This document shows positions 26,241 to 37,836 of a stretch of DNA of 64,000 bases, piece after piece. The position numbers and the translations under genes were made by a program. The first letter of the stretch is position 1. Each line of letters begins with the position of its first letter. The DNA lies in contig JASLCG010000029.1 in the NCBI GenBank assembly GCA_030151885.1, forward strand, positions 1 through 64,000, read 5' to 3'. A model generated the notes under the pieces. The model did no database searches. It had not been told where the DNA came from and worked only from the letters and a program-made list of their open reading frames with translations. This stretch comes from Bacteroides sp. Its GTDB lineage: Bacteria; Bacteroidota; Bacteroidia; Bacteroidales; Bacteroidaceae.

Positions 26241-29072
26241 ATGGAGTATAACTTTCGGGACATCGAAAAGAAATGGCAACAAAAATGGGTAGAACATGAT
26301 ACCTATAAAGTAGTAGAAGATAATTCAAAGAAGAAACTCTACATCCTGAATATGTTTCCATATCCTTCAGGTGCAGGACTTCATGTTGGCCACCCACTGG
26401 GTTATATTGCATCTGATATTTATGCTCGTTATAAAAGACTATGTGGATTCAATGTCTTGAATCCTATGGGCTATGATGCATATGGTTTGCCAGCAGAGCA
26501 GTATGCCATTCAAACTGGGCAACATCCTGCAATTACAACAAAACAAAACATAGCTCGTTATAGAGAGCAATTAGATAAAATAGGCTTTTCGTTCGATTGG
26601 AGTAGAGAAATATGCACTTGTGAACCTGAATATTATCATTGGACACAGTGGACATTTATTCAGATGTTTAATAGCTACTTTGATACAAAAAAGAAAAAGG
26701 CGATGCCTATAGCTAGTCTTGTGCAGTTCTTTGAAAAACATGGAGCTAAAGATGTTCCGGCATCTGGTACTGAAGAGTTAGACTTTACTGCGACTCAATG
26801 GTTAGCAATGTCTGAAGAGGAACAGCAAAATATATTGATGAATTATCGTATTGCATACCTTGGAGATATGATGGTTAACTGGTGTCCTGAGTTAGGAACA
26901 GTATTGGCTAATGATGAGGTTATTGATGGTCTGTCTGAACGTGGAGGTTTCCCTGTTATTCAAAAAGTGATGCGCCAATGGTGTCTAAGGGTGTCTGCTT
27001 ACTCTCAGAGACTGCTAGACGGGTTGGAGAAAATTGACTGGTCTGACTCTTTAAAAGAGACCCAAAAGAACTGGATTGGTAAATCAGCAGGAGCTGAAAT
27101 AAACTTTAAAGTTAAAGACCGTGATTTTGAATTTACGATATTTACCACTCGAGCAGATACTATCTTTGGTGTAACATTTATGGTTCTAGCTCCTGAAAGT
27201 GAATTGGTTGGCCATCTAACAACTTCTAGTCAAAAAGATGAGGTTGAGGCTTATGTTGAGCGTAGTATGAAGCGTACTGAGCGCGAACGTATGGCTGACA
27301 GAAAAGTAACAGGTGTCTTTACCGGTAGTTATGGTATTAATCCTTTGACAAAAGAACCAATTCCTATTTGGGTGAGTGATTATGTATTAGCTGGATATGG
27401 TACTGGTGCTATTATGGCTGTACCTGCACACGATAGTAGAGACTATGCGTTTGCTAAACACTTTGACTTAGAGATAAGACCATTGGTAGAGGGTTGTGAT
27501 GTTTCAGAAGAGAGCTTTGATGCTAAAGAAGGCGTAATGATAAATTCTCCTAAAGCTGGCATTAACTCAGATTTAGTTTTGAATGGATTATCTGTAGCAG
27601 AAGCCATTGAAAAAACTAAAAAATTTGTAGAAGAGACAGGACTTGGAAGAATTAAGACAAATTATCGTCTAAGAGATGCTACTTTCTCTCGTCAACGCTA
27701 CTGGGGTGAGCCTTTTCCTGTATATTATAAGAATGGTATGCCTCATATGATTGAGGAGCAATACCTACCAATAGAATTACCAGAGGTAGAGAAATTCCTT
27801 CCTACAGAAACAGGAGAGCCTCCTTTGGGCCGAGCAACTGTTTGGGCATGGGATACAGTAAATAAACAAGTTGTTGAAAACAGTAAGATAGATAATAAAA
27901 CAATCTTTCCTATAGAGTTAAATACAATGCCTGGATTTGCAGGTTCCTCTGCTTACTTCTTACGCTATATGGATCCTAAAAATGATAAAGCATTGGTTTC
28001 AAAAGAAGCGGGTGAGTACTGGGATAGTGTTGACTTGTATGTAGGAGGAACAGAACATGCTACTGGGCATTTGATTTATTCTCGCTTCTGGAATAAGTTC
28101 TTATTTGATATTTCTGTTGCAATAGATGATGAGCCCTTCCAGAAACTTGTTAATCAGGGTATGATTCAAGGGCGTAGTAACTTCGTATATCGTATAAATG
28201 GTACTAATAAGTTTGTATCACTAGAGCAAAAAGATCAATACGAAACAACAGCACTACATGTTGATGTTAATATAGTGCATAATGATTTTCTTGATATTGA
28301 GGCCTTTAAATCTTGGAGACCTGAGTACAATAATGCAGAGTTTATCCTTAATAAAGATGGTGAGTATCAATGTGGATGGGCTGTTGAGAAAATGAGTAAA
28401 TCTATGTTCAATGTTGTGAACCCAGACATGATTGTTGATAAATATGGTGCTGATACACTTCGTATGTATGAGATGTTTTTAGGACCACTAGAGCAATCAA
28501 AGCCTTGGGATACAAACGGAATAGATGGTGTGTTTAGATTTATACATAAGTTCTGGGGACTATTTTATGATAGACAAGGAAACTATGTTGTAGAAGATGC
28601 TAAACCTACAAAAGAAGAGTATAAATCATTACATAAGCTGATTAAAAAAATATCTGATGATATTAATAACTTTTCGTTCAATACATCTGTAAGTGCTTCA
28701 ATGATTTGTGTAAACGAATTAAATGGATTAAAATGCCATAAGAAAGAAATACTAGAACAGTTAGCTATTATACTATCTCCATTTATACCTCATGTTTGTG
28801 AAGAGCTGTGGAATCAGCTAGGTCATGAAACATCTATATGTGTGGCAAGCTGGCCAGAGTTTAAAGAAGAGTATTTAAAAGAAGATGTTAAGAATTATAG
28901 CATCTCATTTAATGGAAAATCTCGATTTAATATGGAGCTCCCCGCTGATATGGATAAGGCAACAATAGAGCAGACTGTTATGTCAGATGAGCGGACAGAA
29001 CGCTGGTTAGAGGGCAAAGCTCCTAAAAAAGTAATAATTGTTCCAGGCAAAATTGTAAACTTAGTTTTTTAA
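26241..29072 (+). CDS. leuS: Leucyl-tRNA synthetase
   Basis: The class I synthetase that charges tRNA-Leu, 943 residues. The HIGH-type motif is [12 protein letters not shown] (40-51) and the KMSKS loop is at 717-721. The connective polypeptide 1 editing domain includes [15 protein letters not shown] and [14 protein letters not shown] long insertion (about residues 150-195, [20 protein letters not shown]) before the DMMVNWCPE segment fits Bacteroidetes LeuRS, which are longer than the 860-residue E. coli enzyme. The C-terminal anticodon-binding and tail domains are complete. A terminator follows within 10 bases. Confidence 0.97.
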   Translation: MEYNFRDIEKKWQQKWVEHDTYKVVEDNSKKKLYILNMFPYPSGAGLHVGHPLGYIASDIYARYKRLCGFNVLNPMGYDAYGLPAEQYAIQTGQHPAITTKQNIARYREQLDKIGFSFDWSREICTCEPEYYHWTQWTFIQMFNSYFDTKKKKAMPIASLVQFFEKHGAKDVPASGTEELDFTATQWLAMSEEEQQNILMNYRIAYLGDMMVNWCPELGTVLANDEVIDGLSERGGFPVIQKVMRQWCLRVSAYSQRLLDGLEKIDWSDSLKETQKNWIGKSAGAEINFKVKDRDFEFTIFTTRADTIFGVTFMVLAPESELVGHLTTSSQKDEVEAYVERSMKRTERERMADRKVTGVFTGSYGINPLTKEPIPIWVSDYVLAGYGTGAIMAVPAHDSRDYAFAKHFDLEIRPLVEGCDVSEESFDAKEGVMINSPKAGINSDLVLNGLSVAEAIEKTKKFVEETGLGRIKTNYRLRDATFSRQRYWGEPFPVYYKNGMPHMIEEQYLPIELPEVEKFLPTETGEPPLGRATVWAWDTVNKQVVENSKIDNKTIFPIELNTMPGFAGSSAYFLRYMDPKNDKALVSKEAGEYWDSVDLYVGGTEHATGHLIYSRFWNKFLFDISVAIDDEPFQKLVNQGMIQGRSNFVYRINGTNKFVSLEQKDQYETTALHVDVNIVHNDFLDIEAFKSWRPEYNNAEFILNKDGEYQCGWAVEKMSKSMFNVVNPDMIVDKYGADTLRMYEMFLGPLEQSKPWDTNGIDGVFRFIHKFWGLFYDRQGNYVVEDAKPTKEEYKSLHKLIKKISDDINNFSFNTSVSASMICVNELNGLKCHKKEILEQLAIILSPFIPHVCEELWNQLGHETSICVASWPEFKEEYLKEDVKNYSISFNGKSRFNMELPADMDKATIEQTVMSDERTERWLEGKAPKKVIIVPGKIVNLVF

Positions 29073-29081
29073 GTTAACTTT

Positions 29082-29119
29082 AAGATAAGTCAAGTATAAA
29101 CTTGGCTTATCTTTTTTTT
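29082..29119 (+). terminator. Terminator after leuS
   Basis: A 14-bp stem (29082-29095 with 29100-29113) with one G-U pair and a short loop is followed by a run of T. Confidence 0.88.
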
Positions 29120-29142
29120 GATAACACTTTAAATCTTTAAAT

Positions 29143-30042
29143 ATGACTGCTACTAAAATAACAACGGATTGGGCACGTATCTCACGTGATTATTTGTTTA
29201 TAGCTTTGGGTATTCTTTGCTATGCTTTTGGATGGGCAATATTTTTACTCCCTTATAAAATTACTTTAGGCGGAACAGCTGGTATAGCTTCGCTTATATA
29301 TTTTTCTACAGGCTTTCCAATACAGATAACATATTTTGCTATAAATGCACTTCTACTCCTATTTACAACACGTATTCTAGGGAAACAATTTGCTATTCGC
29401 ACTATATTTGGTGTGGCTGTTATGACTATTGCTACTTGGGTGGCTCAAGAAATTTTTATTGATGCTAGTGGAAACGTTATGCAGATACTAGGGCCCCATG
29501 AGGGCTTTATGGCGTCAATAATTGGGGCTTCTATGTGTGGGCTAGGTTTAGGACTTGTGTTTATTAATAATGGAAGTACAGGAGGTACAGATGTAATTGC
29601 TGCTGTAATTAATAAATATAGAGATGTATCTTTAGGAAGAGTTATTTTATTTTGTGATTGTATAATTGTTGGATCTAGCTATTTTGTAGCTAATGATTGG
29701 AAAGTTGTACTAATGGGTTTTATTACACTATTTGTTATAACTAATGTTTTAGACATGGTGGTAAATAGTGCAAGACAGTCAGTACAGTTTTTTATATTCT
29801 CGAAGCACTATGATCAAATTGCTGATCGTATCATTAAAGATACAGGAAGAGGTGTAACCGTTATTGATGGTCAAGGGTGGTACAGTAAGAATAATGTAAA
29901 AGTATTGATGGTATTAGCGAAAAAAAGTCAATCTATTTTTATCTTTAGACTCGTAAAAGATATTGATCCTAATGCATTCATATCTCAAAGTTCTGTAATT
30001 GGGGTATATGGTTTAGGTTTTGATAAGATAAAAGTAAAGTAG
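29143..30042 (+). CDS. YitT family membrane protein (DUF161 + DUF2179)
   Basis: A 299-residue inner-membrane protein with about five to six hydrophobic segments in the first 210 residues and a soluble C-terminal DUF2179 domain (about 215-299, ending VIGVYGLGFDKIKVK). The family hallmark NNGSTGGTDVIAAVINKY is present at about residues 145-162, preceded by GLGLVF. Substrate is unknown; a transporter role is commonly supposed. It begins a same-strand run YitT-rdgB-methyltransferase-exchanger with gaps of 3-5 bases, so these four genes are probably one operon. Confidence 0.9.
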   Translation: MTATKITTDWARISRDYLFIALGILCYAFGWAIFLLPYKITLGGTAGIASLIYFSTGFPIQITYFAINALLLLFTTRILGKQFAIRTIFGVAVMTIATWVAQEIFIDASGNVMQILGPHEGFMASIIGASMCGLGLGLVFINNGSTGGTDVIAAVINKYRDVSLGRVILFCDCIIVGSSYFVANDWKVVLMGFITLFVITNVLDMVVNSARQSVQFFIFSKHYDQIADRIIKDTGRGVTVIDGQGWYSKNNVKVLMVLAKKSQSIFIFRLVKDIDPNAFISQSSVIGVYGLGFDKIKVK

Positions 30043-30045
30043 ATT

Positions 30046-30630
30046 ATGAAAGAGAAAATAGTTTTTGCAACACATAATAAACATAAATTAAGAGAGGTAT
30101 CTTCTTTATTAGCTGATAAATATAATGTTATAGGACTAGAAGACTTAGGGTGTTATGAAGACATCCCTGAAACTGCTGATACATTTGAAGGAAATGCATT
30201 GTTGAAGTCTTCTTATGTGTTTGAAAAATATGGATACAGCTGCTTCTCAGATGATAGTGGCTTAGAGGTTAGTTCTCTAAATAATGCTCCAGGAGTATTA
30301 TCTGCAAGATATGCTGGTGTTGATCATGATGATGAGGCTAACAATAGAAAACTACTTCATGAGCTGTCTGATAAAACCGACAGAACAGCAAAGTTTAGGA
30401 CAGTAATATCTCTAATTTTAAATGGTGAAAAATACTATTTTCAAGGAGAAGTTACAGGACAGATAACTTTAGAACCTAGAGGTAAAGCTGGTTTTGGCTA
30501 CGATCCTTTGTTTCAACCCGATGGTTTTGAAGAAACTTTTGCGGAGCTAGGAGATAGCATTAAAAATAAAATTAGCCATAGGGCTCGTGCAATACAAAAA
30601 CTGATCGAATTCCTACAAAATAACAGATGA
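30046..30630 (+). CDS. rdgB: XTP/dITP diphosphatase (RdgB/HAM1)
   Basis: This enzyme hydrolyses non-canonical purine NTPs (ITP, XTP, dITP) to monophosphates, keeping them out of nucleic acids. The 194 residues are full length. Motifs are the N-terminal [12 protein letters not shown] (5-16), [14 protein letters not shown] (about 45-58), the metal site [17 protein letters not shown], and [11 protein letters not shown] with the specificity-determining Tyr-Asp-Pro-Leu-Phe segment, then [10 protein letters not shown]. It starts 3 bases after the YitT gene. Confidence 0.96.
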   Translation: MKEKIVFATHNKHKLREVSSLLADKYNVIGLEDLGCYEDIPETADTFEGNALLKSSYVFEKYGYSCFSDDSGLEVSSLNNAPGVLSARYAGVDHDDEANNRKLLHELSDKTDRTAKFRTVISLILNGEKYYFQGEVTGQITLEPRGKAGFGYDPLFQPDGFEETFAELGDSIKNKISHRARAIQKLIEFLQNNR

Positions 30631-30634
30631 AAAT

Positions 30635-31828
30635 ATGTCTTTAACTAAAGAGGTTTTGAACTTTGTTAAAATGCATAAAGATGCGGACGTAACAAAGCTA
30701 CTTTTATCAAAACAAGACTTAGAAGGAGATGTACTGAAGTATGCTATTCAGCAAATAGCTGGTAGGCAATATGCACAGAGTAAACTCCCAAGTTGGTCTG
30801 AAAAAGACACCTTAGAATACCCCATTCATTTATCTTTAGAACAGTGCTCTTCAGAGTTAACCGCTCGTTACAAAGCAGAAATAGTACCTAAAGGGAAATC
30901 GTTTATTGACTTGACAGGAGGCTTTGGTGTGGATTGTGCTTTTATTTCAAATTCGTATATATCTTCTACATATGTGGAGCGTAATAAAGAGTTGAAGAAT
31001 ATAGTTGCTTACAACTATAAGCAGTTAGGGCTTGAATCAATAGAGTGTAAGTGTGCTGATGCAGTAACTTACTTGGAGCATGTAGAACCTGTTGATACTA
31101 TTTTTATAGATCCTGCTAGACGTGGAACAGATGGTTCAAAGCTAGTCTCTATTGGAGATTGTGAACCTAATGTGTTAGACTTATTATCTTTATTTAAACT
31201 AAAATGTAGGTACCTTATAATAAAGTTGTCACCAATGCTTGACATCTCTTTAGCACTAAGAGAATTACCCTTAAATGTTGATAGTGTACATGTCGTGTCT
31301 GTTCATAATGAATGCAAAGAATTATTGTTTGTAATTGATTTTCATAAAAGCTGTATATTGCCTAAAATACACTGTATAAACCTTCTAGATCTAAATAGTC
31401 GTGACTCATATACTTTTAATTTGGCTTTAGAAGAAGCTGTTGATGTTTGTTATACAGATAAACTACTTGATTACTTGTATGAGCCCAATAGTTCTATTTT
31501 GAAAGCTGGAGCTTTTAATTCACTAGCAGTTACAAATTCACTATTAAAACTACATGTAAATAGTCATTTATATACATCATCAGATTTAATAGAAAGGTTT
31601 CCAGGAAGAAAGTTTAAAGTAAATGGAGTGTATTCATTCGACAAAAAGTCAATTAAGGAATTAAAGTCAAAAATTGATCAGGCGAATATTACTATTCGTA
31701 ATTTCCCATCTTCAGTAGATGCTTTAAGAAAAAGATTAAAGTTGAAGGATGGAGGAGCTGCTTATTTATTTGCTACTACACTATTAAAAGATAAAAAAGT
31801 ACTTATACACTGTAATAAAATAGTTTGA
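30635..31828 (+). CDS. THUMP-like domain class I SAM methyltransferase
   Basis: A 397-residue cytoplasmic protein. A helical N-terminal part (1-85) precedes a Rossmann methyltransferase domain with motif I FIDLTGGFGVDCAFI (about 89-103), an acidic strand YVERNKEL and motif IV DTIFIDPARRG (about 155-165). The C-terminal part, with RFPGRKFKVNGVYSFDKKSIKELK, resembles the THUMP-like domain seen in Bacteroidetes homologues. RNA base methylation is the likely activity, by analogy with related rRNA and tRNA enzymes. The target is not known to me. Confidence 0.85.
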   Translation: MSLTKEVLNFVKMHKDADVTKLLLSKQDLEGDVLKYAIQQIAGRQYAQSKLPSWSEKDTLEYPIHLSLEQCSSELTARYKAEIVPKGKSFIDLTGGFGVDCAFISNSYISSTYVERNKELKNIVAYNYKQLGLESIECKCADAVTYLEHVEPVDTIFIDPARRGTDGSKLVSIGDCEPNVLDLLSLFKLKCRYLIIKLSPMLDISLALRELPLNVDSVHVVSVHNECKELLFVIDFHKSCILPKIHCINLLDLNSRDSYTFNLALEEAVDVCYTDKLLDYLYEPNSSILKAGAFNSLAVTNSLLKLHVNSHLYTSSDLIERFPGRKFKVNGVYSFDKKSIKELKSKIDQANITIRNFPSSVDALRKRLKLKDGGAAYLFATTLLKDKKVLIHCNKIV

Positions 31829-31833
31829 TAATT

Positions 31834-32799
31834 ATGTTAGTAGATATTGTATTTGTAATTGTAGGGCTTCTGCTAATTCTTTATGGAGCTAATTGGTTAA
31901 CAGATGGTGCCTCTTCGTTATCACTAAAATTATCAATTTCTCCAATAGTTATTGGATTAACAGTGGTAGCTTTTGGTACTTCAACTCCAGAATTAGCAGT
32001 AAGTGTAACTTCGGCTTTAAAAGGTAGTGCAGATATTGCTGTTGGTAATGTAATAGGTAGCAATATATTTAATACATTAATGATTATTGGTGCTACAGCA
32101 CTATGTACGCCTATTGTGGTTAGTTCTAATACAATTAAGAAAGAAATACCACTTGTAATAGTTGCTTCATTAGCGTTGTTATTATTAATATCAGATAAAT
32201 GGCTTAATAATGCTAGTGTAGACTTGCTTTCTAGGGCTGATGGGTTAATATTATTACTTTTCTTTACTATATTCCTAGCCTATGTGTTTTCTATAGCTAG
32301 GAACTCTAACGCACGTAGTAGTGAAGAGGATAATATTAAAATAATGAGTTATACTAGAAGTGGAATATTTATTATATTAGGACTTGTAGGACTCGTTGTG
32401 GGTGGAAATATGTTTGTTGGTGGTGCAAGTAGCATAGCTAGGACCTTCGGAGTTAGTGAGTCAATTATAGGGCTTACATTAGTGGCAGGAGGTACATCTT
32501 TACCAGAACTAGCAACATCTATTGTGGCCGCACTGAAAAAAAGGCCTGGAATTGCAATAGGTAATGTTGTGGGAAGTAACTTATTCAATATATTTTTTGT
32601 TTTAGGAACAACAGCTACAATAACACCCTTAAAAGTTATTGGAATAACTTTTATTGATATGTGTGTACTAGTGATATCTAGTATTTTGCTTTTTGTTGTA
32701 GCATTATGTTATGGCAATAAAACAATCAATAGAGTTGAAGGAGGAATTTTTGTTATATTATATTTTTGTTATATCATATACCTAATACAAGGCGTTTAA
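31834..32799 (+). CDS. Calcium/sodium antiporter (CaCA family, YrbG-like)
   Basis: A 321-residue inner-membrane exchanger with about ten membrane segments and two inverted halves. The alpha-1 repeat contains FGTSTPELAVS and GNVIGSNIFNT. The alpha-2 repeat contains GGTSLPELATS and GNVVGSNLFNI, with the conserved ion-binding Glu in both PEL motifs. I start at the ATG at 31834, because the open frame upstream would need a TTG inside the stop region of the previous gene. It likely extrudes Ca2+ in exchange for Na+; E. coli YrbG is the usual reference. Confidence 0.93.
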   Translation: MLVDIVFVIVGLLLILYGANWLTDGASSLSLKLSISPIVIGLTVVAFGTSTPELAVSVTSALKGSADIAVGNVIGSNIFNTLMIIGATALCTPIVVSSNTIKKEIPLVIVASLALLLLISDKWLNNASVDLLSRADGLILLLFFTIFLAYVFSIARNSNARSSEEDNIKIMSYTRSGIFIILGLVGLVVGGNMFVGGASSIARTFGVSESIIGLTLVAGGTSLPELATSIVAALKKRPGIAIGNVVGSNLFNIFFVLGTTATITPLKVIGITFIDMCVLVISSILLFVVALCYGNKTINRVEGGIFVILYFCYIIYLIQGV

Positions 32800-32845
32800 G
32801 AACTTTTGCAGAGGTGTTAATATAACTGTTTATCTATTTTTTAAG

Positions 32846-32853
32846 TATCTTTG
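32846..32853 (+). promoter_or_regulatory. -7 box upstream of GNAT-parE-coaD-S41 run
   Basis: TATCTTTG matches TAnnTTTG, 20 bases upstream of the ATG at 32874. No clear -33 motif. Confidence 0.5.
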
Positions 32854-32873
32854 TTGAGATATAAATAAGAACT

Positions 32874-34007
32874 ATGTCAGTAATTATAAAGAAAGTAACG
32901 TCAAAAAAAGAATTGAAAAAGTTCATACGTTTTAACTATGAGCTTTATAAAGATAACCCCTATTCTGTGCCAGATTTAGCTGATGATATGCTAAATACAT
33001 TTACTCCTAAAAATGCAGCTTTTGAGTATTGCGATGTTGTATTCTTCTTAGCTTATAAAGAGGAAAACATTGTAGGACGAATTGCTGGAATTATTAATCG
33101 TAAGGCAAATGAAGTATGGGATCAGAAGAAAGTACGCTTTGGATGGATTGATTTTATAGATGATATAGAAGTATCTAAAGCCCTTTTAAATGCTGTTGAG
33201 CAATGGGGTAAAGAGAAAGGCATGAATACGATCCATGGACCATTGGGCTTTACAGATTTTGATGCAGAAGGAATGCTTGTTGATGGTTTTAATGAGTTGA
33301 GCACAATGGCTACAATTTACAATTACCCTTATTATCCTAAGCATATGAATGCTTTAGGTTACGGTAAAGATGTTGATTGGGTAGAATTTAAAATTTATAT
33401 TCCTGATGAGATACCAGATAAACATAAGCGTATATCTGAGATTGTAATGCATAAGTACAAATTAAGAATAAAACCATATACCTCTAAAAAGAAGCTTGCA
33501 CAAGATTACGGGCAGGAGATTTTTAAATTAATGAATGAGGCATATATGCCTTTATATGGTTTTGCTCCTTTGTCACAGAGTCAAATAGACCAGTATATTA
33601 AAATGTATCTACCACTGGTTGATTTAAAGATGATTTCTTTAGTAGTAGATGCAGATGATAAATTGGTTGCTGTAGGGCTATCAATGCCTTCATTGTCTGA
33701 GGCTCTTCAAAAAGCAAAAGGAAAGCTGTTTCCTTTTGGGTGGTTTCATCTGTTGAAGGCACTGTTTTTTAAACGCCCTAAAATGCTCGACTTATTGTTA
33801 GTAGCTGTGAAACCAGAATATCAAAATAAAGGAGTAAATGCTCTATTGTTCTATGATTTGATTCCAGCGTATAAAGAATTGGGTTTTGAATTTGCAGAAT
33901 CAAATCCAGAATTAGAAGTCAATGATAAAGTACAAGCTCAATGGAGCTATTTTAATACAGAAAACCACAAAAGGCGAAGAGCCTTTACTAAAATTATAAC
34001 TGATTAA
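32874..34007 (+). CDS. GNAT-fold protein (YghO-like)
   Basis: A 377-residue protein with a GNAT-like core in its C-terminal half ([32 protein letters not shown], about residues 303-334). The N-terminal part contains [19 protein letters not shown] and [19 protein letters not shown] (about 120-138). This two-part layout is common in Bacteroidetes and is usually annotated as an N-acetyltransferase-like protein. The acceptor is unknown. It sits 4 bases before parE and is the first gene of a four-gene run. Confidence 0.8.
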   Translation: MSVIIKKVTSKKELKKFIRFNYELYKDNPYSVPDLADDMLNTFTPKNAAFEYCDVVFFLAYKEENIVGRIAGIINRKANEVWDQKKVRFGWIDFIDDIEVSKALLNAVEQWGKEKGMNTIHGPLGFTDFDAEGMLVDGFNELSTMATIYNYPYYPKHMNALGYGKDVDWVEFKIYIPDEIPDKHKRISEIVMHKYKLRIKPYTSKKKLAQDYGQEIFKLMNEAYMPLYGFAPLSQSQIDQYIKMYLPLVDLKMISLVVDADDKLVAVGLSMPSLSEALQKAKGKLFPFGWFHLLKALFFKRPKMLDLLLVAVKPEYQNKGVNALLFYDLIPAYKELGFEFAESNPELEVNDKVQAQWSYFNTENHKRRRAFTKIITD

Positions 34008-34011
34008 AACT

Positions 34012-35877
34012 ATGGCTGAGGACTTAACTAATAAGATAAATTCTAGTGTTGAATATACTGATGATAATATTAGGCATCTAAGTGATATGGAACATATCCG
34101 GACGAGGCCTGGTATGTATATTGGTAAGCTTGGTGATGGAAGTTTTGTAGAAGATGGAATCTATGTATTATTAAAAGAGGTTCTAGACAACAGTATTGAC
34201 GAATTTAAAATGAATTCCGGAACACGTATTGACGTAGAAATTCAAGAAGATTTGAAAGTTACTGTGCGAGATTTTGGACGTGGTATTCCTCAAGGAAAGC
34301 TTATAGAAGCTGTCAGTGTATTAAATACAGGTGGTAAATACGATAGTAAAGCTTTTAAAAAGAGTGTAGGACTTAATGGTGTTGGTATTAAAGCTGTAAA
34401 TGCTCTTAGTGCACACTTTGAAGTGAAAAGTTATAGAGAAGGAAAAGTTCGACATGCTACTTTTGAAAAAGGAAATCTAATATCAGATTCCACTGAACAA
34501 ACTACAGAGAAGAATGGTACCTATATACATTTTATCCCTGACGAGACTCTATTTATAAACTATAGTTTTAGGGATGAGTATATAGAAACTATGCTCAAAA
34601 ACTATACTTACTTGAATGCAGGTCTTATAATAGACTACAATGGAACAAAAATAGAGTCTAAAAATGGATTAGAAGATCTATTAAATGATAATATAACTTC
34701 TGACCCTCTTTACCCTATTGTTCATATCAAAGGAGAGGATATTGAGATAGCCTTTACTCACATCTCTCAGTATGGTGAAGAGTATTATTCTTTTGTAAAT
34801 GGTCAACATACAACCCAAGGAGGAACACATCAAAGTGCCTTTAAAGAACATATTGCTAGAACGATAAGAGATTATTATGGCAAAAATCATGACCTGTCTG
34901 ATATTAGGAATGGTATTGTAGCTGCTATTGCAATTAATGTTGAGGAACCGATGTTTGAGAGTCAAACAAAAATTAAATTAGGCTCTACACATATGTTCCC
35001 TAATGGGCCAACGGTAAACAAATATGTAGGAGATTTTATAAAAGTAGAAGTTGATAACTACTTGCATAAATTTACGAAAGTTGCGGATGTACTTTTAAAG
35101 AAGGTACAAGAGTCAGAAAAAGAGCGAAAAGCTATAGCTGGTGTTACTAGAATAGCTCGTGAACGTGCAAAAAAAGCTAACCTACATAATAAAAAACTAA
35201 GAGATTGTAGGATACATTTGAACGACTCTAAAGGAGATAGACAAGAGGAGTCTTCTATCTTTATTACAGAGGGTGATTCTGCTAGTGGATCTATAACCAA
35301 GAGTAGAGATGTCAATACTCAAGCTGTTTTTAGTTTGCGTGGTAAGCCATTAAACTCTTATGGGCTTACTAAAAAAATTGTGTACGAGAATGAAGAGTTT
35401 AATCTTCTTCAGGCAGCTCTAAACATTGAGGATGGGATAGACGGCTTACGTTATAATAAAGTAATTATTGCTACCGATGCTGACGTTGACGGTATGCATA
35501 TTAGACTATTACTAATAACTTTCTTTTTACAGTTCTTCCCAGACTTAATTAAAAAAGGACATGTGTATATTTTACAGACACCTTTGTTTAGAGTTAGGAA
35601 TAAAAAAGAGACTAGATATTGTTACACCGAAGAGGAGCGAGTTGAGGCTATATCAGACTTAGGTCCTAATCCTGAAATTACGAGATTTAAGGGGTTAGGT
35701 GAAATTTCGCCCAATGAGTTTAAGCACTTTATCAATGAAAATATATCCTTAGAACAAGTTAAGTGGAGAAAAACAGACTCTGTAAATGACTTACTTGAAT
35801 TCTATATGGGTAAGAATACAATAGAGCGTCAAGAGTTTATTATTGAAAATCTAGTAGTTGAAGAAGATATTGCATAG
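34012..35877 (+). CDS. parE: DNA topoisomerase IV subunit B (type IIA ATPase subunit)
   Basis: This is the ATPase/TOPRIM subunit of a type IIA topoisomerase, 621 residues. The GHKL ATP site shows [10 protein letters not shown] (Asn/Asp), GRGIPQG and [10 protein letters not shown]. The transducer domain has [13 protein letters not shown]. The TOPRIM domain has [11 protein letters not shown] (Glu420) and [12 protein letters not shown]. Length and the parE-coaD-S41 order fit the Bacteroidales parE locus; GyrB would be about the same size, so the name rests partly on context. No parC partner is adjacent. Confidence 0.88.
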   Translation: MAEDLTNKINSSVEYTDDNIRHLSDMEHIRTRPGMYIGKLGDGSFVEDGIYVLLKEVLDNSIDEFKMNSGTRIDVEIQEDLKVTVRDFGRGIPQGKLIEAVSVLNTGGKYDSKAFKKSVGLNGVGIKAVNALSAHFEVKSYREGKVRHATFEKGNLISDSTEQTTEKNGTYIHFIPDETLFINYSFRDEYIETMLKNYTYLNAGLIIDYNGTKIESKNGLEDLLNDNITSDPLYPIVHIKGEDIEIAFTHISQYGEEYYSFVNGQHTTQGGTHQSAFKEHIARTIRDYYGKNHDLSDIRNGIVAAIAINVEEPMFESQTKIKLGSTHMFPNGPTVNKYVGDFIKVEVDNYLHKFTKVADVLLKKVQESEKERKAIAGVTRIARERAKKANLHNKKLRDCRIHLNDSKGDRQEESSIFITEGDSASGSITKSRDVNTQAVFSLRGKPLNSYGLTKKIVYENEEFNLLQAALNIEDGIDGLRYNKVIIATDADVDGMHIRLLLITFFLQFFPDLIKKGHVYILQTPLFRVRNKKETRYCYTEEERVEAISDLGPNPEITRFKGLGEISPNEFKHFINENISLEQVKWRKTDSVNDLLEFYMGKNTIERQEFIIENLVVEEDIA

Positions 35878-35878
35878 T

Positions 35879-36331
35879 ATGAAAAGAGCTATATTTCCAG
35901 GGACATTTGATCCATTTACAGTTGGTCATGAATCAATTGTAAAAAGGGCATTAACTTTTATGGATGAAGTAATAATAGCAGTAGGAGTAAATGAAGCTAA
36001 ACAAGCTCATCTTTCTGTTCAAAATAGAGTAGAATCTATAATTCAGTTTTATAAAGATAACCCACGAGTTAAAGTGTGCTCATACAATACGCTAACAGTT
36101 GACTTTGCTAAACTTGTTGATGCACAGTTTATTGTTCGAGGAATACGCACAGTTAAAGACTTTGAATATGAAGAATCTATTGCTGATGTAAATAGAAAAC
36201 TAACAGGTATAGAAACCATACTACTTTTTACAGAACCAGAGTTAAGTTGTATAAGTTCTACAGTAGTAAGGGAATTATTAGCTTATGGAAAAGATATTAG
36301 TCGTTTTATACCTAAAGGTTTCAAGCTTTGA
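35879..36331 (+). CDS. coaD: Phosphopantetheine adenylyltransferase
   Basis: This enzyme converts 4'-phosphopantetheine and ATP to dephospho-CoA, the penultimate step of CoA synthesis. I start at 35879 ([17 protein letters not shown], 150 residues), one base after the parE stop codon; an in-frame ATG inside parE at 35858 adds seven unlikely residues. The nucleotidyltransferase motif [12 protein letters not shown] is at 6-17, the ADKK-type [12 protein letters not shown] segment is central, and [13 protein letters not shown] is the C-terminal ISSTxxR motif. It overlaps the following gene by four bases. Confidence 0.94.
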   Translation: MKRAIFPGTFDPFTVGHESIVKRALTFMDEVIIAVGVNEAKQAHLSVQNRVESIIQFYKDNPRVKVCSYNTLTVDFAKLVDAQFIVRGIRTVKDFEYEESIADVNRKLTGIETILLFTEPELSCISSTVVRELLAYGKDISRFIPKGFKL

Positions 36332-37836
36332 ACAGTAAATACTTAAAAATTTTAGCTCTCTTTTTTAGCTTATGTTCTTGTTGTGTAAGCTATGCTCAAA
36401 AAAGTTCTAATGAATTGAAAAAAAAGCTTCAGCTGGCCGAAACCATGATAAACCAATATTATGTTGAGCCAATTGATGAGTCTAAACTAGTAGAAAGTGC
36501 AATTCATGGAATGATAAAAGAACTAGATCCATATTCTAGTTATCAGACTGCTTATGATGTTGAAGTATATAACGAGTATTTGGAGGGTAAATTTTATGGC
36601 TTAGGTTTAGAGTATAGAATAGTAAAAGATACCCTATTAGTTATCAATACTTTGTCAAATAGTCCAGCAGAAAATGCTTCGCTCCATGCAGGAGATAAGA
36701 TATTCAAAATTAATGGTGCCTCTATTCCACCTAAAGACGAAGACCTATTAAAACTTCTTCGAGGACCAAAGAATAGCAAAATAGCTCTTACTTTAGAAAG
36801 GTATGGTATACCAGAGCCTTTTGAATTAACTCTTAAAAGAGGTAAAATTGAAGTCTCTAGCATAGATGCATCTTTTGTATATGAAGATACAGGTTATATT
36901 AAGTTAGCTAGATTTACCAAAGACACAGGGAAAGATTTTGAATCACATTTGAAGACCTTGATAAAGCAAGGCTTTAAGCATTTAATCTTAGATTTAAGAG
37001 GAAATGGTGGAGGGCTTCTGTCTGAATCTATATCTGTTACAAATCAATTTTTACAAGCTAAGCAAGAAATCGTTTCAGCAAAAGGTAATGCAGTGAATAT
37101 TGGAAGCTTCTATGCAAAAGGTAATGGATTATATCAGTATGGAGATCTTATTGTTTTAGTAGATAGTGTAACAGCTTCTGCCAGTGAAATAGTAGCTGGC
37201 GCCTTACAAGATTGGGATAGAGCTCTTATAATAGGACAAAAGACTTATGGTAAAGGTTTAGTACAACGACCTATAGAGTTGCCAGATAATTCTAGAATCA
37301 ATTTAACCATAGCTCATTATTATACTCCAGTGGGTAGATGTATTCAACGATTTTATAAGCCGTTATCTATCATTGATAACTATAAGGGCAATAGAGAATA
37401 CAAGTCAAACACTTTTTATTCAAAAATATTAAATAAGCCTATTAATGGTGGTGGAGGAATTGTTCCAGATGTAATGATCTCATCATCAAGGTATTTTGAA
37501 AATATAAAAGATATTTTAGAGATACTTAGTAGTGAACAGTTTAGCCTTATTCTAACTCAATATTTGGTTATTAATAAAGCTCTTATTGATATCAACTATG
37601 GTACAAATATAGATCTTTTTTTTGCAGATTATCATATTAGAAATACTGTATTAAGACTAAAAATAGACAATTTGTTATCCAACCTTAAGGTCAACTTATC
37701 TGGCTTTGATAGGGCACAACTAGATCTTTATATAAAAAGCCACATTGCAAGTAGGGTGTGGGGTAAGGAGAGTTTTTATCGTGGAATGTTTATAGCTGAT
37801 AACTATATTAAAGAAGCATTAAAAATATTAAACTAA
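36328..37836 (+). CDS. S41 family C-terminal processing peptidase
   Basis: A 502-residue exported serine protease. The signal peptide (about 1-23, ending VSYAQ) supports a TTG start at 36328 that overlaps the coaD stop in a TTGA junction, because no in-frame ATG precedes the signal. A PDZ domain (about 90-170, [26 protein letters not shown]) precedes the S41 catalytic core: LRGNGGGLL, the nucleophile S284 in TASASE and the general base K309 in GQKTYGKG, 25 residues apart as in Tsp. It probably trims periplasmic or outer-membrane proteins. Its 3' end overlaps that of the convergent permease gene by nine bases. Confidence 0.92.
   Translation: MNSKYLKILALFFSLCSCCVSYAQKSSNELKKKLQLAETMINQYYVEPIDESKLVESAIHGMIKELDPYSSYQTAYDVEVYNEYLEGKFYGLGLEYRIVKDTLLVINTLSNSPAENASLHAGDKIFKINGASIPPKDEDLLKLLRGPKNSKIALTLERYGIPEPFELTLKRGKIEVSSIDASFVYEDTGYIKLARFTKDTGKDFESHLKTLIKQGFKHLILDLRGNGGGLLSESISVTNQFLQAKQEIVSAKGNAVNIGSFYAKGNGLYQYGDLIVLVDSVTASASEIVAGALQDWDRALIIGQKTYGKGLVQRPIELPDNSRINLTIAHYYTPVGRCIQRFYKPLSIIDNYKGNREYKSNTFYSKILNKPINGGGGIVPDVMISSSRYFENIKDILEILSSEQFSLILTQYLVINKALIDINYGTNIDLFFADYHIRNTVLRLKIDNLLSNLKVNLSGFDRAQLDLYIKSHIASRVWGKESFYRGMFIADNYIKEALKILN

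Noticed and set aside
34012..35877. GyrB instead of ParE
   Set aside because: Domain content is the same, but gene order parE-coaD-S41 and the 621-residue length favour topoisomerase IV; kept with reduced confidence.
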